From assembly GCA_014239855.1 (NCBI GenBank), contig JAAZXY010000015.1, positions 1 to 45,714 of the forward strand: 45,714 bases of DNA, given 5' to 3'. Below are positions 33,206 through 44,387 of the stretch, piece after piece (position 1 is the first letter of the stretch; each line of letters opens with the position of its first letter). Origin of the DNA: Acidimicrobiales bacterium. Lineage in GTDB: Bacteria; Actinomycetota; Acidimicrobiia; Acidimicrobiales; MedAcidi-G1. The translations under genes were made by a program, and so were the position numbers. The notes beneath the pieces are model-generated. The model did no database searches, was not told where the DNA came from, and saw only the letters and a program-made list of their open reading frames with translations.

Positions 33206-33235
33206 GATCAGCTCCGGGACAGCCCGTGGCCGGCG

Positions 33236-34387
33236 TCAGTCCTCGGCCAACACCTCGGCGAGGGTGCGTAGCGAGTCCAGCGTGTGGCCCTCGAGGAATC
33301 GATCCACGTAGGGCAGGGCAGCGGCCATGCCCCGGGCCAGAGGGGCGTAGCCCGGAGACGCCTTCAGCGGGTTGACCCACACGATCCGGTGGGCCACCCG
33401 ACCGAGGCGTGCCATCTGCTCGGCCATCACCACCGGCTCGCCCCGGTCCCAACCATCGGACAGCACGACGACCGTCGCTCCGCGGGCCATTCCCCTGACC
33501 CCCCACTGGTCGTTGAAGACGCGCAGGCCGTCTCCCAGGCGCGTCCCGCCGGACCAGTCGGTGACCGCCTCGGCCGCCCGGCTCAGGGCGGCGTCGGGAT
33601 CCCGGGTGGACAGCTCCCGGGTGAGGCGGGTCAGGCGCGTACCGAGGGCGAACGCCTCGACGTCGCGGCGCCCGACCATCGCGGCGTGCAGGAAGCGGAT
33701 GAGGGCCCGGGCGTAGGGCTCCATCGATCCGGAGACGTCCAGCAGCAGGACAAGTCGACGGGGCCGCTCCCCGGGCTCGGCGAAGCAACGCCGGAGCGGT
33801 TCGCCACCGGTGCGAAGGGCGGCCCGCACGGTGCGCCGCAGGTCCTGTCGGCCCCGGCGGGCAGTCGGTCGAAGGCGGCGGCACCGCCGGGTGGCCCCGA
33901 ACAGGCGCATCCGGCCCATCAGGTCGTGGAGTTCGGCCAGTTCCTCGTCGGTGCACCCGGCGAAGTCCCTGGCCGCCAACACCTCGGCCCGCGACCAGCG
34001 GACCTCGAGGTGGTCCTCTCCCCGCTCCGATCCGTCGTCGTGGTCGTCGTCCGGCGGCGGATCCCCGGCCCGGTCGAGCGACAGGGTGACCGGATGCCGG
34101 GCCACGGGGACCCGTCCCCGAAGGGGGGCACCGGTCCAGTGGTGGTCGAACACCTCGTCATAGGTGCCGATGTCCTCCGGGCGACACACCAGGGTGGCCC
34201 GGCCCGACCAGTACACGCCGGACCGGTCGGCCGCCCCGACTTCGGCCACCGCCCGGCCGAAGGCCAGGGTGCTTCCCAACGGGACCACCAACCCGGAGGT
34301 CCGCAGGCGATCCACGAACCGGACCAGGTGACGGTCCAGGGTCAGGACCCCGCACCGGTCGGGGTCGAGGTGGGCGATGTCGATCAC
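33236..34387 (-). CDS. coxE: CoxE-like von Willebrand factor A domain protein
   Basis: VWA-domain protein, 383 aa, of the CoxE family. It partners the MoxR-type ATPase CoxD in maturing the copper-sulfur-molybdenum site of CO dehydrogenase in Afipia (Oligotropha) carboxidovorans. Seen: LTLDRHLVRFVDRLRTSGL near the N-terminus, a charged linker (DDDHDDGSERGEDH), and the VWA domain from about residue 215 with the MIDAS motif LLLDVSGSMEPYA, ALGTRLTRLTREL, SGGTRLGDGL and VVLSDGWDRGEP. The start is GTG 34387, 35 nt after coxD. It is convergent with ppc. Such MoxR-VWA pairs also serve other complexes, so a CO dehydrogenase role is inferred from the coxD/F/G/I companions. Confidence 0.88.
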   Translation of the reverse strand: MIDIAHLDPDRCGVLTLDRHLVRFVDRLRTSGLVVPLGSTLAFGRAVAEVGAADRSGVYWSGRATLVCRPEDIGTYDEVFDHHWTGAPLRGRVPVARHPVTLSLDRAGDPPPDDDHDDGSERGEDHLEVRWSRAEVLAARDFAGCTDEELAELHDLMGRMRLFGATRRCRRLRPTARRGRQDLRRTVRAALRTGGEPLRRCFAEPGERPRRLVLLLDVSGSMEPYARALIRFLHAAMVGRRDVEAFALGTRLTRLTRELSTRDPDAALSRAAEAVTDWSGGTRLGDGLRVFNDQWGVRGMARGATVVVLSDGWDRGEPVVMAEQMARLGRVAHRIVWVNPLKASPGYAPLARGMAAALPYVDRFLEGHTLDSLRTLAEVLAED

Positions 34388-34422
34388 GATCGGACCCCGG
34401 GAACGGCGTCGCCGGCCGCCGG

Positions 34423-35346
34423 TCAGGCCCCTCGGAGGAGGCCGACCACCTCGCCGAAGCCCCGAGACCGGAGGCGATCCTGATCCTCCCGGTACTTGAG
34501 CAGCGTTCCGATGGTGATGTCCATGGCCTCGGCATCCAGATCGTCGACGCCGATCAGCACGAGGGCCTCGGCCCAGTCCAGCGTCTCGGCCACCCCGGGC
34601 GGCTTGTACATGCCCATGTCCCGGAGCTCGGCGGCCACCGTGGCCACGTCACGAGCCAAGGAGGCCGACACGTGCGGAGCCCGCACCCGGAGGATCTCGA
34701 CCTCGCGGTCCACGTCAGGATGCTGCACCCAGTGGTACAGGCAACGCCGCTTCAGCGCATCGTGGACGTCGCGGGTGCGGTTCGAGGTGACGACCACCAC
34801 GGGTGGTACCTCGGCCCGGTAGGTGCCCAGCTCGGGCACGGTCACCGCGTAGTCCGAGAGGATCTCCAGCAGGAACGCCTCGAACTCGTCGTCGGCACGG
34901 TCCACCTCGTCGATGAGCAGCACCGGTGGCACCCCGCCAGTGGCCGACAACGAGCGCAGGAGCGGTCGGCGAACCAGGAACCGCTCGTGGTACAGCTCGT
35001 CCTCCAGGGTCGCCGCATCGGACCCGGCGGCCGTCCCCGCGGCCTCGGCGGCCCGCAGGTGTAGGAGTTGGCGGGAGTAGTCCCACTCGTAGACGGCCTG
35101 GGAGACGTCGATTCCCTCGTAGCACTGGAGTCGGATGAGCTCGCCCCCCGACCATGCGGCAAGGGCGCGGGCGGCCTCGGTCTTACCCACCCCGGCCTCG
35201 CCCTCCAGCAGGAGCGGACGACGGAGGCGCAGCGCCAGGTAGACGGCCGTTCCGAGGCCCTCGTCGACCAGATACCCCTGCGCGCCGAGCCCGGTGACGA
35301 CCTCGTCAACCGAGGCGACGTCGTGGACGGTTCCGGCAGGGGGCAT
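34423..35346 (-). CDS. coxD: CoxD-like MoxR-family AAA+ ATPase
   Basis: AAA+ chaperone of the CoxD type, 307 aa. Seen: Walker A LLLEGEAGVGKTEAARAL, LIRLQCYEGIDVSQAVYEW (a CoxD-type segment), Walker B VLLIDEVDRADDEFEAFLLE, sensor 1 VVVTSNRTRDVHDAL, the arginine pair in KRRCLYHWV, and an AAA lid with YKPPGVAETLDWAEAL. CoxD is proposed to act as an ATP-dependent unfoldase on apo-CO dehydrogenase, together with the VWA protein CoxE encoded downstream. The start ATG 35346 has a TAACCT box 6 nt upstream, so it likely begins a leaderless coxD-coxE transcript. It lies 25 nt before ftsB ends on the same strand. Confidence 0.9.
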   Translation of the reverse strand: MPPAGTVHDVASVDEVVTGLGAQGYLVDEGLGTAVYLALRLRRPLLLEGEAGVGKTEAARALAAWSGGELIRLQCYEGIDVSQAVYEWDYSRQLLHLRAAEAAGTAAGSDAATLEDELYHERFLVRRPLLRSLSATGGVPPVLLIDEVDRADDEFEAFLLEILSDYAVTVPELGTYRAEVPPVVVVTSNRTRDVHDALKRRCLYHWVQHPDVDREVEILRVRAPHVSASLARDVATVAAELRDMGMYKPPGVAETLDWAEALVLIGVDDLDAEAMDITIGTLLKYREDQDRLRSRGFGEVVGLLRGA

Positions 35347-35352
35347 TCCGAC

Positions 35353-35358
35353 AGGTTA
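35353..35358 (-). promoter_or_regulatory. Putative leaderless -10 box (TAACCT) of coxD-coxE
   Basis: TAACCT on the minus strand, 6 nt before ATG 35346, in the 25-nt gap after ftsB. Confidence 0.45.
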
Positions 35359-35371
35359 GGAGAAGCGGGGG

Positions 35372-35698
35372 TCAGCCGCCGAAGGGCCAGAGGCCCGGGA
35401 TCTCGTGTTCGGCCCGGGGTGACGGCGGGATGGCGTAGGCCTCCTCGTCGGGACGGATCAGTCCGTAGTCCTCGCGGGCCCGGCGTTCGATCTCGTCGTC
35501 GGTACCGAGGGCGTCGATCCGCTCCTCGTAGCCCCGGTTGACGGCCTCGACGGCCTCCACCTCGATCCTCAGCTCGGCCGTACGGTCCCGCTGCTCCAAC
35601 CAGTCGCGGAACGGCACCACGCCGAGCGGAAGCGCGGCCGCCGCCGCGGTGACGACCACCAGGACCCGGATCAGCCGTCGGTTGGCGGCCGGTCGCAA
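35372..35698 (-). CDS. ftsB: FtsB/DivIC-like septum formation initiator
   Basis: Small bitopic division protein, 108 aa. Seen: a short basic N-terminus, one membrane helix (VLVVVTAAAAALPLGVVPF, residues 11-30), a coiled-coil stretch (QRDRTAELRIEVEAVEAVN), and the family end motif EIERRAREDYGLIRPDEEAY. It bridges FtsL and FtsQ in the divisome. It follows eno with 3 nt between, as in most actinobacteria, and would normally be followed by DUF501 and ppx; here coxD comes next instead. Confidence 0.9.
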   Translation of the reverse strand: MRPAANRRLIRVLVVVTAAAAALPLGVVPFRDWLEQRDRTAELRIEVEAVEAVNRGYEERIDALGTDDEIERRAREDYGLIRPDEEAYAIPPSPRAEHEIPGLWPFGG

Positions 35699-35701
35699 GG
35701 G

Positions 35702-38422
<2,721 letters not shown>

Positions 38423-38426
<4 letters not shown>

Positions 38427-39352
38427 GAACCCAGTCGGGCGAGCGCCGGAGCCAACGGCCCGGCGGGCGGAGCGACCCGTCCCACCACGGGATCCCAGAC
38501 GCCGAAGCGGGCGTCGACCTCCACGGTGCGGGTCAGCCCGGCGATCTGCAGCAGTGCAGCGGAAAGTCGGGGTCCGAGGTCGTCGAAGGCCACGGGCTCG
38601 ACGGGGTGCACCTCGTCGATGCGGATCACGTGGAAGCCGAACTCGCTGGGCACCGGACCCACCATGGTCTGACCGGCGGCCAGGGCCCCGAGGGCGGCCC
38701 GTTCGAACGTGGGGACGAATCGCCCGAGGCCGACACAACCCAGCGATCCACCGGCCTGACCCGATCCCGGGTCCTGGGAGATCGACCCGGCCATCGCCGC
38801 GAAGTCCTCCCCCGACTCGAGCAGGTGCATGACGGCGCGGGCGTCGTCCTCGTTGGCGACGAGGATGTGGCTGGTGCAGAGATCGTGGGCCAGCAGGTGG
38901 GCGTTGGCGTCGTAGGCGGCCCGGACGCCTTCACCAGCCTCCTCCACCACATCGAGGGCCGCCTGCCATCCGATGAAGCGGGGCAGCGACGGGTCACCGG
39001 CGTCCACACCGGCGGCGATGAGGCGGTCGCGGGCCGCCGTGCGCGCCTCGGCACCGATCACCACGTCATGTTCGGCCAACAGGTCCGACAGCGCCTCGTA
39101 GCGCACGTACCGGTCGACCACGCCGGCCGCCGCCTCGGCGTCGACCGCCTCCACGTCGACCGGGCCACCGGTGGCCTCGGCCACCAGGGTGGCCACGCCT
39201 TCGCGGTCCAGGCTGGTCTCCCCCACCCGGACCGCCTCGACCGAGGAACCACAGGCCGCGGCCACCAGCGCGACCGCCAGCGTGAGGGCGACCAGGGAGA
39301 TGACGGTCGGCCGGGCGTATCTCTTGACGGGGAACTCGTTCACGGGGTGCAC
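38423..39352 (-). CDS. Exported lipoprotein with PpiC-type peptidyl-prolyl isomerase domain (SurA/PrsA-like)
   Basis: Extracytoplasmic folding factor, 309 aa. Seen: a signal peptide (VISLVALTLAVALVAAAC) with lipobox-like VAAAC at about residue 34; an N-terminal chaperone-like region to about residue 150; and a parvulin domain with CTSHILVANEDDARAVM, DFAAMAGSISQDPGSG, GGSLGCVGLGRFVPTFE and VPSEFGFHVIRIDEV. The start is GTG 39352, with GTG 39343 as an alternative; neither has a strong ribosome-binding site. It takes the place of a lipoprotein gene (lpqU) found between mfd/mazG and eno in mycobacteria. It follows mfd by 23 nt and overlaps mazG. Confidence 0.9.
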
Positions 39353-39375
39353 AGGTCGTCGAGGCTACGCGACCC

Positions 39376-42300
39376 TCAGGTCGTGCCGTCGCCTCCACCC
39401 GTCGACGGACCCACATCGATCGGGGGCACGACGTCTTCCAGGATCTCGGTCAGCGATCCGGCCAGGTTCCCCTCGCGGGGCTTCTTCAGGGGCAGGAAGA
39501 CCTGCTGCTGGGCCTCCTTGTACCGGGCGTCGCGGTACTTGCGGGCCAGCCGGGTCTGGCGACTCAACGGCAGGACGACCGGGGAACAACGGGCGATGTG
39601 CTCGGGGCCGCCCAGTCCGGGGCCCTTGCCGACAGTGACCTCGGTGATACCACGGGCCACGCACGCCGAACGGAGCCTGGCCACGGCCAGCAGCGCCTTG
39701 ACCGGCGGAGGGATCGGTCCGTATCGGTCCTCCCACTCGGCCTGCACGGCATCGACGCCCGCCGGATCGGGTTCGGTGCCCGCGTTGGCCAGCTTCCGGT
39801 AGGCCTCGAGGCGAAGGTCGCTACGGGACACGTAGTCATCGGGCAGGTGGGCGTCGAGCGGCAACTCGACGCGGATCTCGGCCTGGGGCACGGGGGCCGT
39901 CCCGGCCAGCTCGGCCACCGCCTCGGTGACCATCTGGCAGTAGAGGTCGTAGCCCACCGCCGCTATGTGACCACTCTGACCGGTGCCCAGCAGGTTGCCG
40001 GCCCCCCGGATCTCCAGATCACGCATGGCGATCCGGAAGCCCGATCCCAGTTCGGTGGTCTCGCCAATGGTGCGGAGCCGCTCGTGGGCCTGCTCGCTGA
40101 GCGAACGGTCGGGCGGGGTGAACAGGTAGGCGTACGCCCGCTGGCCGGCCCGGCCGACCCGCCCCCGCAACTGGTGGAGCTGGCCCAGACCCAGGAGATC
40201 GGCCCGGTCCACGACCAGGGTGTTCACCGTCGGCATGTCGATCCCCGACTCGATAATGGTGGTGCACACCAGGACGTCGTAGCGACCCTCCCAGAAGTCG
40301 AACACCACCGATTCGAGACTGGCCTCGTCCATCTGCCCGTGGGCCACGGCGACCCGGGCCTCGGGCACCAGATCGCGAACCCCGCCGGCCACCTGGTCGA
40401 TGTCGTGCACCCGGTTGTGGACGAAGAACACCTGCCCCTCGCGCAACAGCTCGCGGCGGATGGCCTCGGCTACCGGGCGTTCGTCATAGTCGCCCACGTA
40501 GGTGAGGATGGGCTGGCGATCGGCGGGCGGCGTGTCGAGCAGGCTGAGGTCTCGGATGCCGGTGAGCGACATCTCCAAGGTGCGGGGAATGGGGGTGGCG
40601 GTCAGCGTCAGGACGTCCACGTCGGCCCGGAACGTCTTGATGGCCTCCTTGTGGCTGACCCCGAACCGCTGCTCCTCGTCGACGACCAGCAGGCCGAGAC
40701 GGGCGAACCGGACGTCGGCCGACAGCAGCCGGTGGGTGCCGATCACCACGTCGATCGAACCGTCGGCCAGACCCTCGGACACCTTGCGGGCGTCCGCGGA
40801 GGTCAGGAACCGGCTCAACACCTCGACCCGCACCGGGTACGGGGCGAAACGGTCCCGGAAGGTCTGGCCGTGCTGCTGGGCCAGCAGGGTGGTGGGAACC
40901 AACACGGCGGCCTGGTGTCCGTCCTGCACCGCCTTGAACACGGCCCGCACCGCCACCTCGGTCTTGCCGAAGCCCACGTCGCCACACACCAGGCGGTCCA
41001 TGGGCACCGGCCGCTCCATGTCGGCCTTGACGTCCTCGATGGCCCGCAGCTGGTCGGGGGTCTCCTGGAAGGGGAAGGCCTGTTCCAGCTCGCGTTGCCA
41101 CGGGGTGTCCTCGGCGAAGGCGTGGCCCTCGGCAGTCACCCGCTGCTGGTAGAGCACCACCAGTTCCTGGGCGATCTCGGCCACCTCGGAACGCACCCGG
41201 GCCCGGGTCTTCTGCCAGTCGGAGCCGCCCATGCGGCTGAGGGTCGGCACCTCGCCTCCGGTGTGGGGCCGGATGGCGTCGATCTGGTCGGTCGGGAGGT
41301 AGAGCCGGTCGTCCCCCCGGTACTCGAGCAGCAGGTAGTCGCGCTCGACGCCACCCATGGATCGGGTGGTCAGGCCGCCGAAGCGGGCCACCCCGTGGTG
41401 CTCGTGGACGACGTAGTCGCCGGGAGCCAGGTCCTCGAACACCCGGATGGCCGATCGACGACGGGGTCGGGTCCGCCGTCTGGTCCGTCGACGGCCGGTC
41501 AGCTCGCCCTCGGTGACGAGCGCCAACCGGGAGGCGGGGAGGACGAAGCCCCGCTCCAGGGGCGCCACGACCAGCGATGCGCCGGCCGGGACCACATGGC
41601 CGTCGAGGTGTCCGGACGGCCGCACGACCTCGATCTCGGCCTCCAGGAGCCGCCGTGCCAGTTGGTCGGCGCTGCCCTCCCCGTCGGCGGCCACCACCAC
41701 CCGGTGGCCATCGGCCAGCAGGCGTCGGAGCCGTCCGGTCGGCCCCTCGGAGTCCTCGGTGACCACGGCTGCCGCCACATCGCGACCCCAGCCCGAGGCC
41801 TGCACGGTCTCCACACCGGGCCCGTCCGGGACGGCGTCCATGGTCCAGACCGGGGCGCCGGTGTGGACCAGCAGGCGTTCCCAGTCGGTGTGCAGTCGGG
41901 GGAACACCGTGTCATCGGCCCCCCAGGTGGTGGCCAGCGTGGAGGCCAGCTCGGCCTCCTCGGCCTGCAGGTCGGCGATGCGATCCCGGAGCCTTCGGGG
42001 CTCGACGGCCACCACCAGGGCGTCGTCGTCGACCAGGTCGAACAGGACCCGTTCGTCGCCGGACAACCACGGCAGCCACGACTCCATTCCGTCGAACAAC
42101 TCGCCGTCGGCCAGACGGTCCCACTGCTCGCGGCCCCAGGGTTCGGTGGCCACCAACTGGGCGGCCCGGGCCCGCACCTCGTCATCGGGAAGCAGTTCGC
42201 GGCAGGGATGCAGCTCCACCTCGGCGCGCGACACGGTGGCCCGCTGATCGGCCACGCCGAACTCGGTCAGGCGCTCCACCTCGTCGCCCCACAGGTCGAT

Positions 42301-42894
42301 CCGGACCGGCGCGTCATCGGTCGATGGCCAGACGTCGATGATCGAGCCGCGAACCGACAGTTCGCCCCGATGCTCCACCTGGTACTCACGGCGGTACCCG
42401 ACGGCCACCAGGTCGGCGACGAGCGCCTGCTGGTCGACGGTGTCGCCGGGCCCGATACGTACCGGATCGATCCGTCCGGCACCCGGGCCGAGCCGTTGGA
42501 CGAGGGCCCGACCCGAGGCCACGACCACCAACGGTCGATCGTCAATGGAAGCCAGCCGGTGGAGGGCCCGGAGCCGTCGACCCATCGTCTCCACCCCGGG
42601 GCTGATGCGTTCGAAGGGCAGCGTCTCCCATGCCGGGAAAAGCTCCACGGCAGACCTTCCCGACGGCAGGTCGCCCAGGAAGAGTCGGAGGTCGTTGGCC
42701 AGGCGTTCGGCCTCGGTGCCGGTGGGAACGGCCACCACCAGAGGTGTGCGTCCCGTCCGACGGACGAGCGAAGCCAACACCATGGCCCGGGCCGGTTCGG
42801 CGACCGCCAACGACGCGGTGCGGCGGCCCAGCACGGCGGCCACCGACGGGTCGTCGTCGAGCAGCGCGGGTAGGTGCTCCAGAAGGGTCGACAT
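39376..42894 (-). CDS. mfd: Transcription-repair coupling factor
   Basis: DNA translocase that removes stalled RNA polymerase and recruits UvrA, 1172 aa, full length. Seen in order: the UvrB-like N-terminal module (ELFPAWETLPFERISPGVET), the CarD-like RNA polymerase interaction domain (LAPGDYVVHEHHGVARFGGL), helicase motif I VCGDVGFGKTEVAVRAVFKA, motif Ia VLVPTTLLAQQH, DEEQRFGVSHKE (motif II), TLTATPIPRTLEMSLTGIRD, the TRG-type segment, motif V TIIESGIDMPTVNTLV, and motif VI QLHQLRGRVGRAGQRAYAYL. A C-terminal TRCF domain ends in an acidic tail. The start is ATG 42894. It lies just downstream of pth. Confidence 0.97.
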   Translation of the reverse strand: MSTLLEHLPALLDDDPSVAAVLGRRTASLAVAEPARAMVLASLVRRTGRTPLVVAVPTGTEAERLANDLRLFLGDLPSGRSAVELFPAWETLPFERISPGVETMGRRLRALHRLASIDDRPLVVVASGRALVQRLGPGAGRIDPVRIGPGDTVDQQALVADLVAVGYRREYQVEHRGELSVRGSIIDVWPSTDDAPVRIDLWGDEVERLTEFGVADQRATVSRAEVELHPCRELLPDDEVRARAAQLVATEPWGREQWDRLADGELFDGMESWLPWLSGDERVLFDLVDDDALVVAVEPRRLRDRIADLQAEEAELASTLATTWGADDTVFPRLHTDWERLLVHTGAPVWTMDAVPDGPGVETVQASGWGRDVAAAVVTEDSEGPTGRLRRLLADGHRVVVAADGEGSADQLARRLLEAEIEVVRPSGHLDGHVVPAGASLVVAPLERGFVLPASRLALVTEGELTGRRRTRRRTRPRRRSAIRVFEDLAPGDYVVHEHHGVARFGGLTTRSMGGVERDYLLLEYRGDDRLYLPTDQIDAIRPHTGGEVPTLSRMGGSDWQKTRARVRSEVAEIAQELVVLYQQRVTAEGHAFAEDTPWQRELEQAFPFQETPDQLRAIEDVKADMERPVPMDRLVCGDVGFGKTEVAVRAVFKAVQDGHQAAVLVPTTLLAQQHGQTFRDRFAPYPVRVEVLSRFLTSADARKVSEGLADGSIDVVIGTHRLLSADVRFARLGLLVVDEEQRFGVSHKEAIKTFRADVDVLTLTATPIPRTLEMSLTGIRDLSLLDTPPADRQPILTYVGDYDERPVAEAIRRELLREGQVFFVHNRVHDIDQVAGGVRDLVPEARVAVAHGQMDEASLESVVFDFWEGRYDVLVCTTIIESGIDMPTVNTLVVDRADLLGLGQLHQLRGRVGRAGQRAYAYLFTPPDRSLSEQAHERLRTIGETTELGSGFRIAMRDLEIRGAGNLLGTGQSGHIAAVGYDLYCQMVTEAVAELAGTAPVPQAEIRVELPLDAHLPDDYVSRSDLRLEAYRKLANAGTEPDPAGVDAVQAEWEDRYGPIPPPVKALLAVARLRSACVARGITEVTVGKGPGLGGPEHIARCSPVVLPLSRQTRLARKYRDARYKEAQQQVFLPLKKPREGNLAGSLTEILEDVVPPIDVGPSTGGGDGTT

Positions 42895-42907
42895 GATTCT
42901 GAACGAA

Positions 42908-42951
42908 GGTTTCTCAGCGCTGGTTTCTCAGGAACGGGTTTCTCAGGAACG
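42908..42951. repeat. 15-bp tandem repeat at the end of pth
   Basis: GGTTTCTCAGGAACG occurs at 42922-42936 and 42937-42951, with a decayed 14-nt copy at 42908-42921. On the minus strand each copy carries TGA; the pth stop (42943-42945) is in the copy nearest the gene. Confidence 0.88.
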
Positions 42952-43554
42952 GGCGTTGACGCGACCCATGGTGGCGTCCACGCCCTCGGCCAGGATCGCT
43001 TCCACCGCGTCGGCCGCTTTCTGCACGATGACCCCGAGTTCGGCCGCCTCGGCTTTCCCGGGGCGTCGCAGCACGTGATCGGCGCTCGACTGTCGACCGG
43101 GGGGCCTACCCACTCCGAGACGGACCCGCAGGTAGTCCTGCGTCTTGAGATGCGCGGTGATCGACTTCAGGCCGTTGTGTCCGGCCAGTCCGCCGCCGAC
43201 CTTGACCCGCAGGCCCCCGACCGGCAGGTCGAGTTCGTCATGGACCACCACGATCCGACTCGGATCGTCCACGCCGTGCCGGTGCACCAGCTTGCGGACG
43301 GACTGACCCGACTCGTTCATGAAGGTCTGCGGGAAGGCCAGCGCCACCCGCTGACCACCGATGCGAACCTCGCACGACAGGGCGAGTTCCCTGGAACGAC
43401 GGAGTGAACCGCCGTGACGATCCGCCAGGACGGCGATGACGTCGGCACCCACGTTGTGGCGCGTGCCGACGTAGTCATCTCCGGGATTTCCGAGGCCGAC
43501 GACCAGAAGGGCCGCCGGTTCCCCGGTCCGTTCGGTGCGGGACCGACGCAGCAC
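42943..43554 (-). CDS. pth: Peptidyl-tRNA hydrolase
   Basis: Cleaves peptidyl-tRNA released by stalled ribosomes; cytoplasmic, 203 aa. Seen: LLVVGLGNPGDDYVGTRHNVG with Asn23 and the catalytic His33, AFPQTFMNESGQSV, the aspartate in VVHDELDLP (Asp106), and GGGLAGHNGLKSI with Asn127. The start is GTG 43554; the first 15 residues are an extension before the conserved core and a later start is possible. It sits 21 nt after rplY, as in mycobacteria, and its stop falls inside a tandem repeat. Confidence 0.95.
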   Translation of the reverse strand: MLRRSRTERTGEPAALLVVGLGNPGDDYVGTRHNVGADVIAVLADRHGGSLRRSRELALSCEVRIGGQRVALAFPQTFMNESGQSVRKLVHRHGVDDPSRIVVVHDELDLPVGGLRVKVGGGLAGHNGLKSITAHLKTQDYLRVRLGVGRPPGRQSSADHVLRRPGKAEAAELGVIVQKAADAVEAILAEGVDATMGRVNARS

Positions 43555-43575
43555 GTCTCGTGTCGGTCCTTGTCG

Positions 43576-44262
43576 CTACTCGGAGTCGGCGGCCTCGTCG
43601 GCGTCGCCGCCCTCGTCGGAGCCCTCGGCACCCTCGGCACCCTCCGCCAACTCGCCTTCGGCCTCGGCCTCGGCGGCGTCATCAGCAGCCATGGCCTCCA
43701 GCGTGGAGCGGGTGATCATGCCGACGGCCACCGTCTCCTCGGGGTCGACGTCGGTGGTGACACCAGCCGGCAGGACGATGTCGCCCACGCGCTTGGAGTC
43801 GCCGATGACGAGGTCCGAGATGTCGATCTCGAGCTCGTTGGGGATGCTGTCCGGTGCGGCGTTCACGGTCAGGCTGAACAGGTTCTGGTCGACCATGCCG
43901 TCGGCATCGTGGACCTCCTTGGCCTCGCCGATCATGACGACGGGCACGTCGACGGTCACGTCCTGCTTGGGGTCGATGAGCAGGAAGTCGACGTGGGTCA
44001 CGTCGCGGCGCACCGGATGACGCTGGATGTCCTTGACGATCGACATCTGCTTGTCGCCGCCGAACTCCAGGTGGATCACCGCGTTCACACCGGCATCGGT
44101 GGTCAACGCACGACGCAGTTCGGGCCAGTCGACGTCGATGCTGACCGGGTCCTGGCTGAGGCCGTAGACGACGGCCGGGACGCGGCCCTCACGACGGAGG
44201 CGGCGGCTGGACCGGGTGCCGGTTTCCCGGGTGGTCTCTGCGGAGAGGACGATCTCGCTCAT
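43576..44262 (-). CDS. rplY: 50S ribosomal protein L25, long CTC form
   Basis: 5S-rRNA-binding ribosomal protein of the CTC/TL5 type, 228 aa. Seen: L25 domain (ETGTRSSRRLRREGRVPAVV, then KDIQRHPVRRDVTHVDFLLI), the C-terminal TL5 beta domain (QNLFSLTVNAAPDSIPNELE, LPAGVTTDVDPEETVAVGMI), and a long acidic low-complexity tail rich in Glu, Ala and Gly. The start ATG 44262 has AGAAAG 7 nt upstream and opens directly at SEIVLSAE; a start at 44289 is less likely. A TAGGCT box at 44346-44351 may give a leader of about 80 nt. Between prs and pth, as in other actinobacteria. Confidence 0.94.
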   Translation of the reverse strand: MSEIVLSAETTRETGTRSSRRLRREGRVPAVVYGLSQDPVSIDVDWPELRRALTTDAGVNAVIHLEFGGDKQMSIVKDIQRHPVRRDVTHVDFLLIDPKQDVTVDVPVVMIGEAKEVHDADGMVDQNLFSLTVNAAPDSIPNELEIDISDLVIGDSKRVGDIVLPAGVTTDVDPEETVAVGMITRSTLEAMAADDAAEAEAEGELAEGAEGAEGSDEGGDADEAADSE

Positions 44263-44387
44263 GAAAGTGCTTTCTGGAGGTGCGTTCAACCGGCCTGCAC
44301 GGGTCGGCAGGTTCGGACGGGCGGTCTTGTGGGGACCGGCGGAAAAGCCTATCGGCGCATGACCCCCGGGCGTCAGGGCCGGCTACT

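Noticed and set aside
39598-42873. Very long open frame (over 1000 codons) on the plus strand opposite mfd
   Set aside because: It is the antisense of a clearly conserved mfd gene, its translation is low-complexity and rich in Gly, His and Val, and it shows no recognisable motif. Long antisense frames are expected in such G+C-rich DNA.
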